6,548 bases of DNA from Candidatus Kerfeldbacteria bacterium CG08_land_8_20_14_0_20_43_14 (GTDB lineage: Bacteria > Patescibacteriota > Patescibacteriia > PEXW01). Below are positions 1 to 5,874 of this stretch, one piece after another. The notes beneath the pieces were generated by a model, which was not told the DNA's origin, searched no databases, and worked only from the letters and a program-made list of their open reading frames with translations. The DNA is taken from contig PEXW01000010.1 of assembly GCA_002774575.1 (NCBI GenBank), forward strand, positions 1 to 6,548, written 5' to 3'. Position numbers and translations under genes: made by a program. Each line of letters begins with the position of its first letter. Position 1 is the first letter of the stretch.

Positions 1-112
1 TCATAGGATCCCCAAAAGATCCATTAAAAGATACAGCTTTTGCACTTCTGATTAAATTCAAAAATCCTAAAACAATGCTCACTGAAATTATTTTATTTAG
101 ATTGGTTTTCAT
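1..112 (-). CDS. Partial small secreted/membrane protein (N-terminus only), paralogue of the 707-919 protein
   Basis: An ATG at 112-110 opens a reading frame of at least 37 codons that runs off the left edge without a stop. It begins MKTNLNKIISVSIVLGF and continues to a signal-peptide-like end (RSAKA) followed by VSFNGSFGDPM. This matches, nearly position for position, the protein encoded at 919-707 (MNIRLNKFF..., RTVHA, ISFNGTFDG), and the DNA is also visibly similar. The two are therefore tandem paralogues separated by two other small genes. The N-terminal lysine/asparagine-rich stretch, hydrophobic core and A-x-A-like end predict export by the Sec pathway. If it follows its paralogue, the missing C-terminus should be a transmembrane helix. 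No clear Shine-Dalgarno is visible; the gene probably belongs to the parAB transcript. I do not recognise the family. The paralogy is seen directly; export is inferred. Confidence 0.75.
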   Translation of the reverse strand, partial: MKTNLNKIISVSIVLGFLNLIRSAKAVSFNGSFGDPM

Positions 113-144
113 AAATGGAAAAGAACTAATTTTATTTATTAAGC

Positions 145-441
145 TTACCGCCAAATGCACTCTGGTGGGATTTGAAAATAATTTTGGAAAGAAAAATGCG
201 AATTTTGAATTACAAGCACAAAAAGTATGAGAAAAACTAAAGTAACTATGCTAAAAGTTAATAAAGGTTTTTTGTGAAGCAATTTTTTTGATTTGAAATA
301 TTTTATTAAATAATAAATAACCATTATCAGTCCAACTAAAATCAATATTGTAAAAATCCATTGAATATACCAGGATACTTTTGCCTCTAAATCAGTCACG
401 CATGGCGTAAGTGGCTGAGAACCAATATAATCGATAGTCAT
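145..441 (-). CDS. Small two-helix membrane protein, unknown function
   Basis: A 98-residue protein starting at ATG 441-439. The first 20 or so residues are polar (with one cysteine at 14). A hydrophobic helix follows at about 27-47, then a strongly basic loop (YFKSKKLLHKKP, about 48-59), a second helix at about 60-78, and a short aromatic-rich tail containing a second cysteine (PPECIWR). By the positive-inside rule the basic loop is cytoplasmic, placing both termini outside; that topology is inferred. It lies 41 nt downstream of the 483-695 gene and 32 nt upstream of the partial gene at the left edge, all on one strand behind parA and parB, so co-transcription is likely. No recognisable Shine-Dalgarno. 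I do not recognise a family. Two-helix proteins of this size include pilin-like and accessory secretion subunits, but nothing here proves such a role. Confidence 0.7.
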   Translation of the reverse strand: MTIDYIGSQPLTPCVTDLEAKVSWYIQWIFTILILVGLIMVIYYLIKYFKSKKLLHKKPLLTFSIVTLVFLILFVLVIQNSHFSFQNYFQIPPECIWR

Positions 442-482
442 AAAATTGCTTGGTTATTTTTTAGCTTTTTAATCTAGGCTAA

Positions 483-695
483 TTAAGTTACAACCCCTGT
501 TAATCCGTTTAAATAAACTCTAAATAGTAAGACGATTATTATGAAAAAAGTAAAAATTAAGCTAAAAATTATTATCAATTTTCTATAGTCCTTTACTCTA
601 ACTTTCAACTTTTCTATATTAGTTGTTCTTACGGACAATAATGCTTTCTGATTATCGGGATTTTGTAATTCAGCGTTTAATTGTTTTTTAGCCAC
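483..695 (-). CDS. Small single-pass membrane protein, unknown function, GTG start
   Basis: A 70-residue protein. It has a charged, probably cytoplasmic N-terminal half (about residues 1-38, with many K, R, N and Q and possible amphipathic helix), one hydrophobic helix (about 39-59, rich in I, L and F) and a short tail ending GLTGVVT. The start is GTG at 695-693, 11 nt after the stop of the upstream gene. An ATG at 702-700 is in another frame and stops after four codons, so GTG is the only reasonable start unless there is a sequence error there. The Shine-Dalgarno is weak. The basic residues just before the helix (VRVKDYRK) support an N-in, C-out orientation. It belongs to the run of small membrane genes behind parAB. 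No family recognised; the frame is supported mainly by its clean membrane-protein pattern and tight packing. Confidence 0.65.
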   Translation of the reverse strand: MAKKQLNAELQNPDNQKALLSVRTTNIEKLKVRVKDYRKLIIIFSLIFTFFIIIVLLFRVYLNGLTGVVT

Positions 696-706
696 AAGCC
701 ATTTAA

Positions 707-919
707 TTAAAAAACGGTAGTGAGTAAAAAAACAATAATTATGACGCCAAACAACAATAGGTAAATAAAGTCAGCCTTGGTACTCTTCAATTCCACGCCC
801 CATTCAGTAATTGTTCCATCAAAAGTACCATTAAAAGATATAGCATGGACAGTTCTGACCATAACCAAGGATCCAAAAAACAAGATGACTGAAAAAAATT
901 TATTTAGTCTGATATTCAT
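707..919 (-). CDS. Small exported membrane protein with signal peptide and C-terminal helix, unknown function
   Basis: A 70-residue protein starting at ATG 919-917, only 2 nt after the parB stop, so it is almost certainly translated from the parAB message, perhaps by coupling. Residues 1-26 look like a signal peptide: N-terminal R and K, a hydrophobic core FFSVILFFGSLVMV, and an end RTVHA before ISFNG. A short soluble segment of about 24 residues follows (SFNGTFDGTITEWGVELKSTKAD). The C-terminal transmembrane helix (about 51-70) runs to the last residue. After cleavage the mature form would be a roughly 44-residue peptide anchored by its C-terminus. The partial gene at the left edge is a paralogue. 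Size and layout recall small pilin-like or membrane-adaptor proteins, but there is no diagnostic motif. Function unknown. Confidence 0.75.
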   Translation of the reverse strand: MNIRLNKFFSVILFFGSLVMVRTVHAISFNGTFDGTITEWGVELKSTKADFIYLLLFGVIIIVFLLTTVF

Positions 920-921
920 AA

Positions 922-1794
922 TTATTTGTTGTTTAATTCGATTTTCCTAATAATCCCCTCCAACTCTTCCGCGTCAGAATAATCAATGCTAATGTCCCCA
1001 CCTTTACCTTGCGGAGAAATTTTTACTTTTGTACCCAGAGCCGAGCGCAAACGGGCTTCCTTAGCTTTTATTTCAACATCCTCGCGAAATGTCCGAGTAT
1101 GCTTTTTCACAGTAACCTGCCTTTGGCTGTCTGACGATCTGACGCTTAAACCTTCCTCCAGAATCTTTTTGAATAACTGCTGGCGGTTTTTAGCATCACT
1201 GATGCCCAAAAGGACTTTAGCATGACCTTCGGAAATTCTGCCTTCTCTTAAGGCCGCCTGCATCTCTGGCGGCAAAGATAATAAGCGCAAGGTATTAGCA
1301 ACTGCCGAACGGCTTTGCCCGACTTTTTTTGCCACTTCATCCTGGATCAAGGAAAATTCATCAACTAGTCGCTGATAAGCTTTGGCTCTTTCCATGGGGT
1401 TCAAATCCTGTCTTTGCAAATTTTCCACCAGAGCCAACTCCAGTTTTTGCTGATTGGTAACACTGCGAACGATAACCGGTACTTCATTCAAACTTGCCAA
1501 TTTAGCCGCCCGCAATCTGCGTTCGCCGGCAATTAACTCATAGCCCCTGGGCGTTTCGCTAATAACCAATGGCTGCAAAATGCCATGCTCTTTTATGGAG
1601 GCAACCAAATCTTCCATGCCTTGCCTTTCAAACCTTTCTCTGGGCTGGTGCGGATTGACCATGATTTTTGAAATCATGATCTTTTCCACTGATTCGCCTT
1701 TTCGGGCATTGGCTGCTTCAGCGCTCCAATAATTTTTTGACGAAGCACCTGGGATGAGAGAAGAAAGGCCGCGGCCCAAAGTTGTTTTTTGCAT
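922..1794 (-). CDS. parB: Chromosome-partition protein ParB (Spo0J/Noc family)
   Basis: A 290-residue centromere-binding CTPase-family partition protein. The N-terminus has the ParA-stimulating motif LGRGLSSLIPG (6-16). The ParB/Srx nucleotide-binding domain covers about 38-140, with box I NPHQPRERF (47-55), box II AGERRLRAAK (89-98) and box III ENLQRQDLNPMERA (124-137). The helix-turn-helix domain that reads parS follows, including EVAKKVGQSRSAVANTLRLL (153-172) and GRISEGHAKVLL (185-196). A less conserved linker leads to the C-terminal dimerisation segment GTKVKISPQGKGGDISIDY (254-272). The length is typical of chromosomal ParB. It starts 10 nt after the parA stop, an ordinary parAB operon order. 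ParB loads at parS near the origin, spreads as a CTP-dependent clamp and activates ParA; this role is family knowledge. I found no convincing parS site in the window. Confidence 0.97.
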   Translation of the reverse strand: MQKTTLGRGLSSLIPGASSKNYWSAEAANARKGESVEKIMISKIMVNPHQPRERFERQGMEDLVASIKEHGILQPLVISETPRGYELIAGERRLRAAKLASLNEVPVIVRSVTNQQKLELALVENLQRQDLNPMERAKAYQRLVDEFSLIQDEVAKKVGQSRSAVANTLRLLSLPPEMQAALREGRISEGHAKVLLGISDAKNRQQLFKKILEEGLSVRSSDSQRQVTVKKHTRTFREDVEIKAKEARLRSALGTKVKISPQGKGGDISIDYSDAEELEGIIRKIELNNK

Positions 1795-1804
1795 AAAATT
1801 TGCT

Positions 1805-2587
1805 TTAAGTGCTGTGAGTATCCAAAATTTCCCTGGCTAATTTTTCATAAGCTTTCGCGCCTTTGGATTTTGGATCAAAATGCCTGATTGACTTGCCATA
1901 GCTTGGCGCTTCAGCTAGCCTGACATTTCTGGGAATCACGGTGCGAAAAATTTTATTGGGGAAATATTGGTACAATTCCTGAAAAACCGCCTGGGAAAGC
2001 TTGTTGCGATCATCAAACATAGTCATCACCACGCCCAGAACATTCAAACCGGGCTGTAAATTCTGCTTGACCAAATTAATGGTCTGAACCAATTGCCCCA
2101 AACCCTCCAAAGCGTAATATTCAGTCTGCACGGGAATCAAAATTTCTTCAGCCGCCACCAAACCGTTTACCGTAAGTAAGCCCAGGGAAGGCGGGCAATC
2201 AATAATTATGTAATCATATTCGTTCCTGATTTCCAACATGCTGTCCCTTAATCTGTGCTCGCGCCTGTTTAAGGGCACCAGTTCCACATTCGCGCCAGCC
2301 AAATCCAGAGTGGCGGGGGCAACGCGCAATCCGTCAATCTGACTAGGGTGAATAATTTCCCGAAAGGGTTTTACGCCGACAATGGCGTGATAAACCCCAT
2401 GCGACAGGCTTTGATGGTCCAGGCCAATACCTGACGAAGCATTGCCTTGCGGGTCAATATCAACCAATAAAACAAATTTGCCTAAAGCGGCCAGCTCGGC
2501 AGCCAGGTTTATGGCAGTGGTGGTTTTACCTACTCCCCCTTTTTGATTGACTACGGAAATTATTCGTGACATACGCGCTTTCATCAT
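1805..2587 (-). CDS. parA: Chromosome-partition ATPase ParA (Soj family)
   Basis: A 260-residue deviant Walker ATPase that binds the nucleoid non-specifically as an ATP dimer and, with ParB, segregates origins. Seen directly: deviant Walker A KGGVGKTTT (16-24) with signature lysine K16 and K21, the A' motif DIDPQGN (43-49), Walker B YIIIDCPP (126-133), and the conserved IPRNVRLAEAPSYGK (218-232) containing the basic residues linked to DNA binding in Soj-type proteins. Family members usually begin MSRII, so the start may be ATG 2572-2570 rather than 2587-2585; neither has a clear Shine-Dalgarno. The absence of an N-terminal helix-turn-helix makes it a chromosomal or type Ib ParA, not a plasmid P1/F type. 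It lies just after the sigma-factor terminator, and I see no confident promoter in the short gap, so it may rely partly on readthrough. Confidence 0.97.
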   Translation of the reverse strand: MMKARMSRIISVVNQKGGVGKTTTAINLAAELAALGKFVLLVDIDPQGNASSGIGLDHQSLSHGVYHAIVGVKPFREIIHPSQIDGLRVAPATLDLAGANVELVPLNRREHRLRDSMLEIRNEYDYIIIDCPPSLGLLTVNGLVAAEEILIPVQTEYYALEGLGQLVQTINLVKQNLQPGLNVLGVVMTMFDDRNKLSQAVFQELYQYFPNKIFRTVIPRNVRLAEAPSYGKSIRHFDPKSKGAKAYEKLAREILDTHST

Positions 2588-2613
2588 ACCAAAAAAACCA
2601 CTTTTTTTGAATT

Positions 2614-2651
2614 AAAAAAGGATGTCCAAACTTTTCAGTTCAAACATCCTT
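2614..2651 (-). terminator. Intrinsic terminator of the sigma-factor gene
   Basis: On the minus strand an 8-bp perfect stem (AAGGATGT at 2651-2644 with ACATCCTT at 2625-2618) extends inward by six more pairs (three G-U and three Watson-Crick, 2643-2638 with 2631-2626), leaving a 6-nt loop. A run of six T residues on the minus strand (2619-2614) overlaps the last two stem bases. The stem begins directly after the stop codon of the sigma gene, so transcription should end almost at the coding end. It separates the sigma gene from parA. Confidence 0.9.
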
Positions 2652-3956
2652 CTAATGAGCGCTGATTAATTCCAAATGTTTTTTAAATATGGCTTTGAGC
2701 TTATGATACTCAATACCGGTTTCTCTTACCAGGGCCGTGAGCGCGTATTCTTTGTTCTCATTCATGGCATTGCCGTTTGATTTAAAAACCCTAAACGAGC
2801 GAGGAATTTCCCCGTACAAGCCATAAAATTGACGTAGACTTTTGGCTAAAGATGGGTCAAGAAGCATTATTGTTGGTTTAAGACTTATAAGCCAATCTTG
2901 GAGCTCAAATTTACTCATCCGAGAAAATGTAATCGCCGAAGTATTGGCGGCTTTCTGCCTCATTTCATCCAGTCGTAAAAAATATGAACTCCTGGGATCT
3001 TTTGGCTTGGATGGAACTTTGGGCGCAACACTCACTTCTACTCTTGCTTTTTTTGGAGCACAGACTTCAATCTTTCCACCTTCAAAGTGAATTTCTTTCA
3101 GCAATTGAAGCCGACTAGGATGTCTAAGTTTTCTCATGGCCTTAACTAAAATTTGCCGGATCCATTCTCTTGACACCCTATCTATATCGCCAATTTCTTT
3201 CAAGTTCATGGGACTGCTACGACTCAAACCATAGTAAAGATCAACAACTTCGGCTTGCCTAGGCGTCAACGAGTCTAACATCTTTTTCAAGACTTCTTTT
3301 ACGGAATTTTCCATTACCTCGACATCTGGGGGAGGCTGGGTTTCATCCTCCAAAAGACTGCCCAGCGCCATATTTTCATCATCATTTGGTACATCCAAAG
3401 ATAGATGATTATCTGCCATGCATATGGCTTCTTCCACTTCATCAAGCGGCAATCTAGTTTTTCGTGCAATCGCCCCTGCTGGTACCTTACCAGCATATTT
3501 TTGCGACAGCTCATTGGAGTTTGAAACCTTTCGGACTGCTGAAACTATTGTGGCTCGGTTTATTGGCAATCCAACAATCCGACTCTGTTCAGCCAAAGCT
3601 TTCAAAATTGCCTGCCGAATCCACCAAACAGCATAAGTAATAAAGGTGAATCCTCGGGTTTCATCGAATCTTTTGGTAGCTTCAGATAAACCAAGGCAAC
3701 CTTCCATCACCAAATCTTTCAAAGCCAGGCCCTGATACTGATAGCGATTGGCCACGCTAACCACAAAGCGCATGTTGGCTAGCCACAATTTGTCCCGCGA
3801 CTTAATATCTCCATCCTTGATTTTTTTTGCCACGGCGATTACTTCGTCATTAGTCAGCAAAGGCATGCTGCAAGCTTCATCCAAAAATTTCTTGAATCGC
3901 TCGTCTAGATCGCCGCGCCCATATCTGTAGCGGAATGGTTTTGCCGTTTTTGCCAT
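2652..3956 (-). CDS. RNA polymerase sigma-70 family factor (RpoD-like) with a C-terminal extension
   Basis: A 434-residue sigma factor with no region 1.1. Region 1.2 is at about 14-48. Region 2 is at about 54-125, with NMRFVVSVANRY (61-72), the core-binding DLVMEGCLGL (81-90) and melting/-10 segment FITYAVWWIRQAIL (105-118), which keeps the aromatic residues Y108, W111 and W112. Region 3 spans about 130-210. Region 4 spans about 222-283, with the -35 helix SREWIRQILVKAMRKLRHPSR (from 262). In E. coli numbering R584, E585, R588 and Q589 are kept, while R586 is W and T440 is L118. The ALAEQSRIV and LLEDETQP stretches resemble Bacteroidota RpoD. Residues about 288-434 lie beyond the normal end of a sigma-70 protein and may hold a second, degenerate region-4-like fold. 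It could be the main housekeeping sigma or an extra RpoD paralogue. A strong Shine-Dalgarno supports the start. Confidence 0.93.
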   Translation of the reverse strand: MAKTAKPFRYRYGRGDLDERFKKFLDEACSMPLLTNDEVIAVAKKIKDGDIKSRDKLWLANMRFVVSVANRYQYQGLALKDLVMEGCLGLSEATKRFDETRGFTFITYAVWWIRQAILKALAEQSRIVGLPINRATIVSAVRKVSNSNELSQKYAGKVPAGAIARKTRLPLDEVEEAICMADNHLSLDVPNDDENMALGSLLEDETQPPPDVEVMENSVKEVLKKMLDSLTPRQAEVVDLYYGLSRSSPMNLKEIGDIDRVSREWIRQILVKAMRKLRHPSRLQLLKEIHFEGGKIEVCAPKKARVEVSVAPKVPSKPKDPRSSYFLRLDEMRQKAANTSAITFSRMSKFELQDWLISLKPTIMLLDPSLAKSLRQFYGLYGEIPRSFRVFKSNGNAMNENKEYALTALVRETGIEYHKLKAIFKKHLELISAH

Positions 3957-3965
3957 TAAAAATCG

Positions 3966-3972
3966 CCTCCTT
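3966..3972 (-). promoter_or_regulatory. Shine-Dalgarno of the sigma-factor gene
   Basis: AAGGAGG on the minus strand, 9 nt before the ATG at 3956-3954. It is a full-length match to the anti-Shine-Dalgarno and fixes the start. It is much stronger than the sites of the small membrane genes downstream. Confidence 0.85.
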
Positions 3973-4015
3973 GGGGTTGACCTACTAAAAGTTGTGAAGG
4001 TTCTATTTTCAACTT

Positions 4016-4043
4016 ACCTTAGCAAATAGCGAAATTCCGTCAA
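4016..4043 (-). promoter_or_regulatory. Possible promoter of the sigma-factor gene
   Basis: On the minus strand TTGACG (4043-4038) is followed after 16 nt by TAAGGT (4021-4016). The -35 is good; the -10 matches the TATAAT consensus at only three positions, so this is tentative. It would give a leader of about 50 nt before the sigma ATG. The 139-bp divergent region 3957-4095 holds this and the proS promoter, with no other clear signal. Confidence 0.35.
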
Positions 4044-4050
4044 CTTTGCA

Positions 4051-4080
4051 TTGGTAGGTTCTTGAATTTTATATTATGAT
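4051..4080 (+). promoter_or_regulatory. Possible promoter of proS
   Basis: TTGGTA (4051-4056), 18-nt spacer, TATGAT (4075-4080, five of six consensus positions). Transcription would start within about 10 nt of the proS ATG, giving a nearly leaderless message. That fits the absence of a Shine-Dalgarno before proS. An overlapping TATTAT at 4072-4077 is an alternative -10. Confidence 0.4.
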
Positions 4081-4095
4081 TGTATTTACAAGCAT

Positions 4096-5328
4096 ATGAA
4101 ACAATCCATTCTATTCACTAAAACCGCCAGGCAGGCTCTGAAAGAAGAAGTCAGTATTAATGCCCAACTTTTGATTCGGGCGGGCTTTGTAAATAAACTA
4201 ATGGCCGGTGTCTATACCTTTTTGCCATTGGGTTTAAGAGTTATTAATAAAATTGAAGAAATTATCAGGCAGGAAATAAACGCTTTGGGCGGCCAGGAAA
4301 TTTTTATGCCGAGCTTGCAGCCCAAAGAAAACTGGGAAATAACCGGCCGGTGGCAATCAATGGACGATCTTTATAAAGTCAAGGACCAAAGTGGCCGGGA
4401 ATTCGCTTTGGGTCCGACCCACGAGGAAATTGTCGCACCTTTGTTAAAGCATTTTGTTAATTCCTACAAAGACCTGCCCTGCTATGTTTACCAGTTCCAA
4501 AACAAATTCCGCATGGAATTGAGGTCAAAATCAGGCTTGCTAAGAGGGCGGGAGTTTATGATGAAAGACCTGTACTCTTTCAACCTGACTGAAAAGGGTT
4601 TGGATGAATTTTACGAAAAAGCCAAAACTGCCTATGAAAAAATCTTCAATCGCATAGGATTGGGTAAAAAAACTTATTACACTTACGCGTCTGGCGGGAC
4701 TTTTGCCAAATATTCTCATGAATTCCAGACAGAGTCTGAATCCGGAGAAGACACCATTTTCATCTGCAAAAAATGCAGGCAGGCAATTAATAAAGAAATT
4801 AAAGGAGAAATTAAGACTTGCCCAAATTGCAAAAATTCGGAGTTTAAGGAAGCTAAAGCGATTGAAGTCGGCAATATCTTTAAACTGCAAACTAAGTACA
4901 GCCAGCCTTTTGATCTGTCAGTGCTGGATGAAAAGGGTAAAAAACAAACCATTGTCATGGGCTGTTATGGCATTGGCTTGAGCCGGGTCATGGGCGCGGT
5001 GGTGGAAACCTCACACGATGCCAAAGGAATAATCTGGCCCGAAGCAATCGCGCCATTCAAAGTCCATTTGATTAGTTTGGAAAAAAACGAAGAGGCGGAA
5101 AAAATTTATGCTGACCTGGATAAGCACGGCATTGAAATCTTGTTTGATGACCGGGCTGTTTCCGCGGGAGAAAAATTCAATGATGCGGATTTGATTGGTT
5201 TGCCATATCGCCTGGTGGTCAGTGAAAAATCCTTAAAAGCCGGCGGTGTAGAGGCTAAAAAACGAAATAGTCAAAAGTCAGAAATCGTCAACATCAAAGA
5301 GCTGCAAAAGTTTCTGGAACAAAGTTAA
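4096..5328 (+). CDS. proS: Prolyl-tRNA synthetase, short form without the editing insertion
   Basis: A 410-residue class II aminoacyl-tRNA synthetase that attaches proline to tRNA-Pro. Motif 1 lies around MPSLQP (71-76). The proline-binding THE is at 108-110 (GPTHEE). Motif 2 covers FRMELRSKSGLLRGREFMMKD (138 onward). The conserved GGTFAKYSHEFQ (200-211) and IEVGNIFKLQTKYS (256-269) are present, and motif 3 is GCYGIGLSRVMGAVVE (289-304). The anticodon-binding domain covers about 320-410. E. coli ProS is about 570 residues; here the editing (INS) domain that normally lies between motifs 2 and 3 is absent. A short linker with CKKC (224-227) and CPNC (242-245) remains, possibly a zinc ribbon. 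Proofreading of Ala-tRNA-Pro, if any, would need a separate protein. The start agrees with the family N-terminus, though no Shine-Dalgarno is visible. Confidence 0.97.
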   Translation: MKQSILFTKTARQALKEEVSINAQLLIRAGFVNKLMAGVYTFLPLGLRVINKIEEIIRQEINALGGQEIFMPSLQPKENWEITGRWQSMDDLYKVKDQSGREFALGPTHEEIVAPLLKHFVNSYKDLPCYVYQFQNKFRMELRSKSGLLRGREFMMKDLYSFNLTEKGLDEFYEKAKTAYEKIFNRIGLGKKTYYTYASGGTFAKYSHEFQTESESGEDTIFICKKCRQAINKEIKGEIKTCPNCKNSEFKEAKAIEVGNIFKLQTKYSQPFDLSVLDEKGKKQTIVMGCYGIGLSRVMGAVVETSHDAKGIIWPEAIAPFKVHLISLEKNEEAEKIYADLDKHGIEILFDDRAVSAGEKFNDADLIGLPYRLVVSEKSLKAGGVEAKKRNSQKSEIVNIKELQKFLEQS

Positions 5329-5363
5329 TAATTATCTAAAAACTTTGCCTGAAAAAATTGGTG

Positions 5364-5391
5364 TTGACAATTTTTGTAATTCCTGTATACT
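5364..5391 (+). promoter_or_regulatory. Strong sigma-70 type promoter for the 86-residue protein
   Basis: TTGACA (5364-5369), 16-nt spacer, TATACT (5386-5391): a perfect -35 and a five-of-six -10. Transcription should start near 5398, 38 nt before the ATG. It lies 36 nt after the proS stop, so the next gene is not dependent on proS. Its position rules out the upstream ATG at 5358, which would place the coding region over the promoter. Confidence 0.8.
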
Positions 5392-5423
5392 ATTTTGTTA
5401 AAATAAAAACAGTCAAATTATTG

Positions 5424-5430
5424 AAAGGAG
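5424..5430 (+). promoter_or_regulatory. Shine-Dalgarno deciding the start at 5436
   Basis: AAAGGAG, 5 nt before the ATG at 5436-5438. Together with the promoter at 5364-5391 it fixes the start and excludes the in-frame ATG at 5358. Confidence 0.85.
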
Positions 5431-5435
5431 AAATA

Positions 5436-5696
5436 ATGCCCAATTTCAAACTCAATTTTGAAGATGTCAAAAAGGGAGACAAGCTTTCATTTGATCTGCA
5501 AGAGGGCAGGATAAAAATAGTTGCTGTAGTCATTTTGGCCTTCACCCAAAATGGCCGGAAAACAATAGTTTTCGATACCGACAATTTCGGCGAAAATACC
5601 TTTGCACTCAATTTAGAGCCACCTGGGTGGTGGGAAGCATTTTACAATTTAGAGAGTCTCGGCGTTGCCGAAAATATACAAATAGTTAAGCAATAA
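5436..5696 (+). CDS. Small soluble protein of unknown function
   Basis: An 86-residue protein (MPNFKLNFEDVKKG...) with no signal peptide or full transmembrane helix. Alternating hydrophobic and polar residues, for example GRIKIVAVVILAFTQNGRKTI (24 onward) and the terminal AENIQIVKQ, suggest a small beta-rich fold. EPPGWWEAFYNLESLG (61-76), with W65 and W66, looks like a turn plus helix and is the most distinctive stretch. The start at 5436 is set by a good Shine-Dalgarno and a near-consensus promoter. A hairpin terminator follows the stop by 16 nt, so this looks like a single-gene transcription unit. The strong signals suggest good expression. I recognise no family. No base-composition oddity is apparent. 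Confidence 0.8.
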   Translation: MPNFKLNFEDVKKGDKLSFDLQEGRIKIVAVVILAFTQNGRKTIVFDTDNFGENTFALNLEPPGWWEAFYNLESLGVAENIQIVKQ

Positions 5697-5712
5697 CTCC
5701 CGAGTTTTTTAA

Positions 5713-5746
5713 AAGCGCGTTTAGCCACAACGCGCTTATTCTTTTT
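5713..5746 (+). terminator. Intrinsic terminator after the 86-residue protein gene
   Basis: AAGCGCG (5713-5719) pairs perfectly with CGCGCTT (5731-5737) around an 11-nt loop, followed by ATTCTTTTT (5738-5746). The T-rich tail and position 16 nt after the stop codon support termination on the plus strand. The next promoter begins almost immediately. Confidence 0.8.
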
Positions 5747-5748
5747 GC

Positions 5749-5777
5749 TTGACAAACACAACTATATAAATTATGTT
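5749..5777 (+). promoter_or_regulatory. Probable promoter of the GIY-YIG/tRNA block
   Basis: TTGACA (5749-5754), 17-nt spacer, TATGTT (5772-5777): perfect -35, four-of-six -10. Transcription would start near 5784 and read through the tRNA half, the nuclease gene and the initiator-like tRNA. GACAAA (5751-5756) and TTTGTC (5777-5782) form an inverted repeat around the spacer that could be an operator, but it is short. Confidence 0.55.
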
Positions 5778-5825
5778 TTGTCAGCACAGCGTAGATTGTG
5801 GTAATTTGAATTAAGCAAATGCATC

Positions 5826-5874
5826 CTATCGCGGGATGGAGCAGTAGTCCCGCGGCCGCGGGACCGGGCTCATA
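5826..5874 (+). pseudogene. Truncated 5' half copy of the initiator-like tRNA, ending at the CAT anticodon
   Basis: The first 22 nt (5826-5847) are identical to 6113-6134, the 5' end of the complete tRNA plus four upstream bases. CCGGGCTCATA (5864-5874) is identical to 6142-6152, the anticodon 5' stem and anticodon. Identity stops there: no 3' stem, variable loop or T arm follows; the nuclease ATG overlaps the last base. Between the two identical parts the 3' side of the D arm is replaced by a 16-nt palindrome, so the D stem cannot form. It cannot be a working tRNA. Confidence 0.85.
5848..5863. repeat. Perfect 16-nt GC-rich palindrome inside the truncated tRNA copy
   Basis: TCCCGCGGCCGCGGGA is perfectly self-complementary. 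Its left half (TCCCGCG, 5848-5854) also pairs perfectly with the acceptor 5' strand of the same tRNA fragment (CGCGGGA, 5830-5836), so two mutually exclusive hairpins are possible. It replaces the seven nucleotides CAGCTCG found at this place in the complete tRNA (6135-6141). Confidence 0.85.

Noticed and set aside
442..482. Weak hairpin TTAGC/GCTAA between the small membrane genes
   Set aside because: Only five pairs with a large AT loop and no proper T run on either strand; unlikely to terminate transcription.
700..702. ATG at 702-700 as start of the 483-695 gene, implying a frameshift
   Set aside because: That frame stops after four codons, and the GTG start at 695 gives a clean membrane protein, so no frameshift is needed.
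986..1225. Plus-strand open frame inside parB, and similar frames inside the sigma and proS genes
   Set aside because: They are opposite-strand or shifted-frame shadows of well-supported conserved genes, with no start signals of their own.
5358..5435. N-terminal extension of the 86-residue protein from the ATG at 5358
   Set aside because: This segment contains the promoter and the Shine-Dalgarno of the gene, so it cannot be coding in the main transcript.
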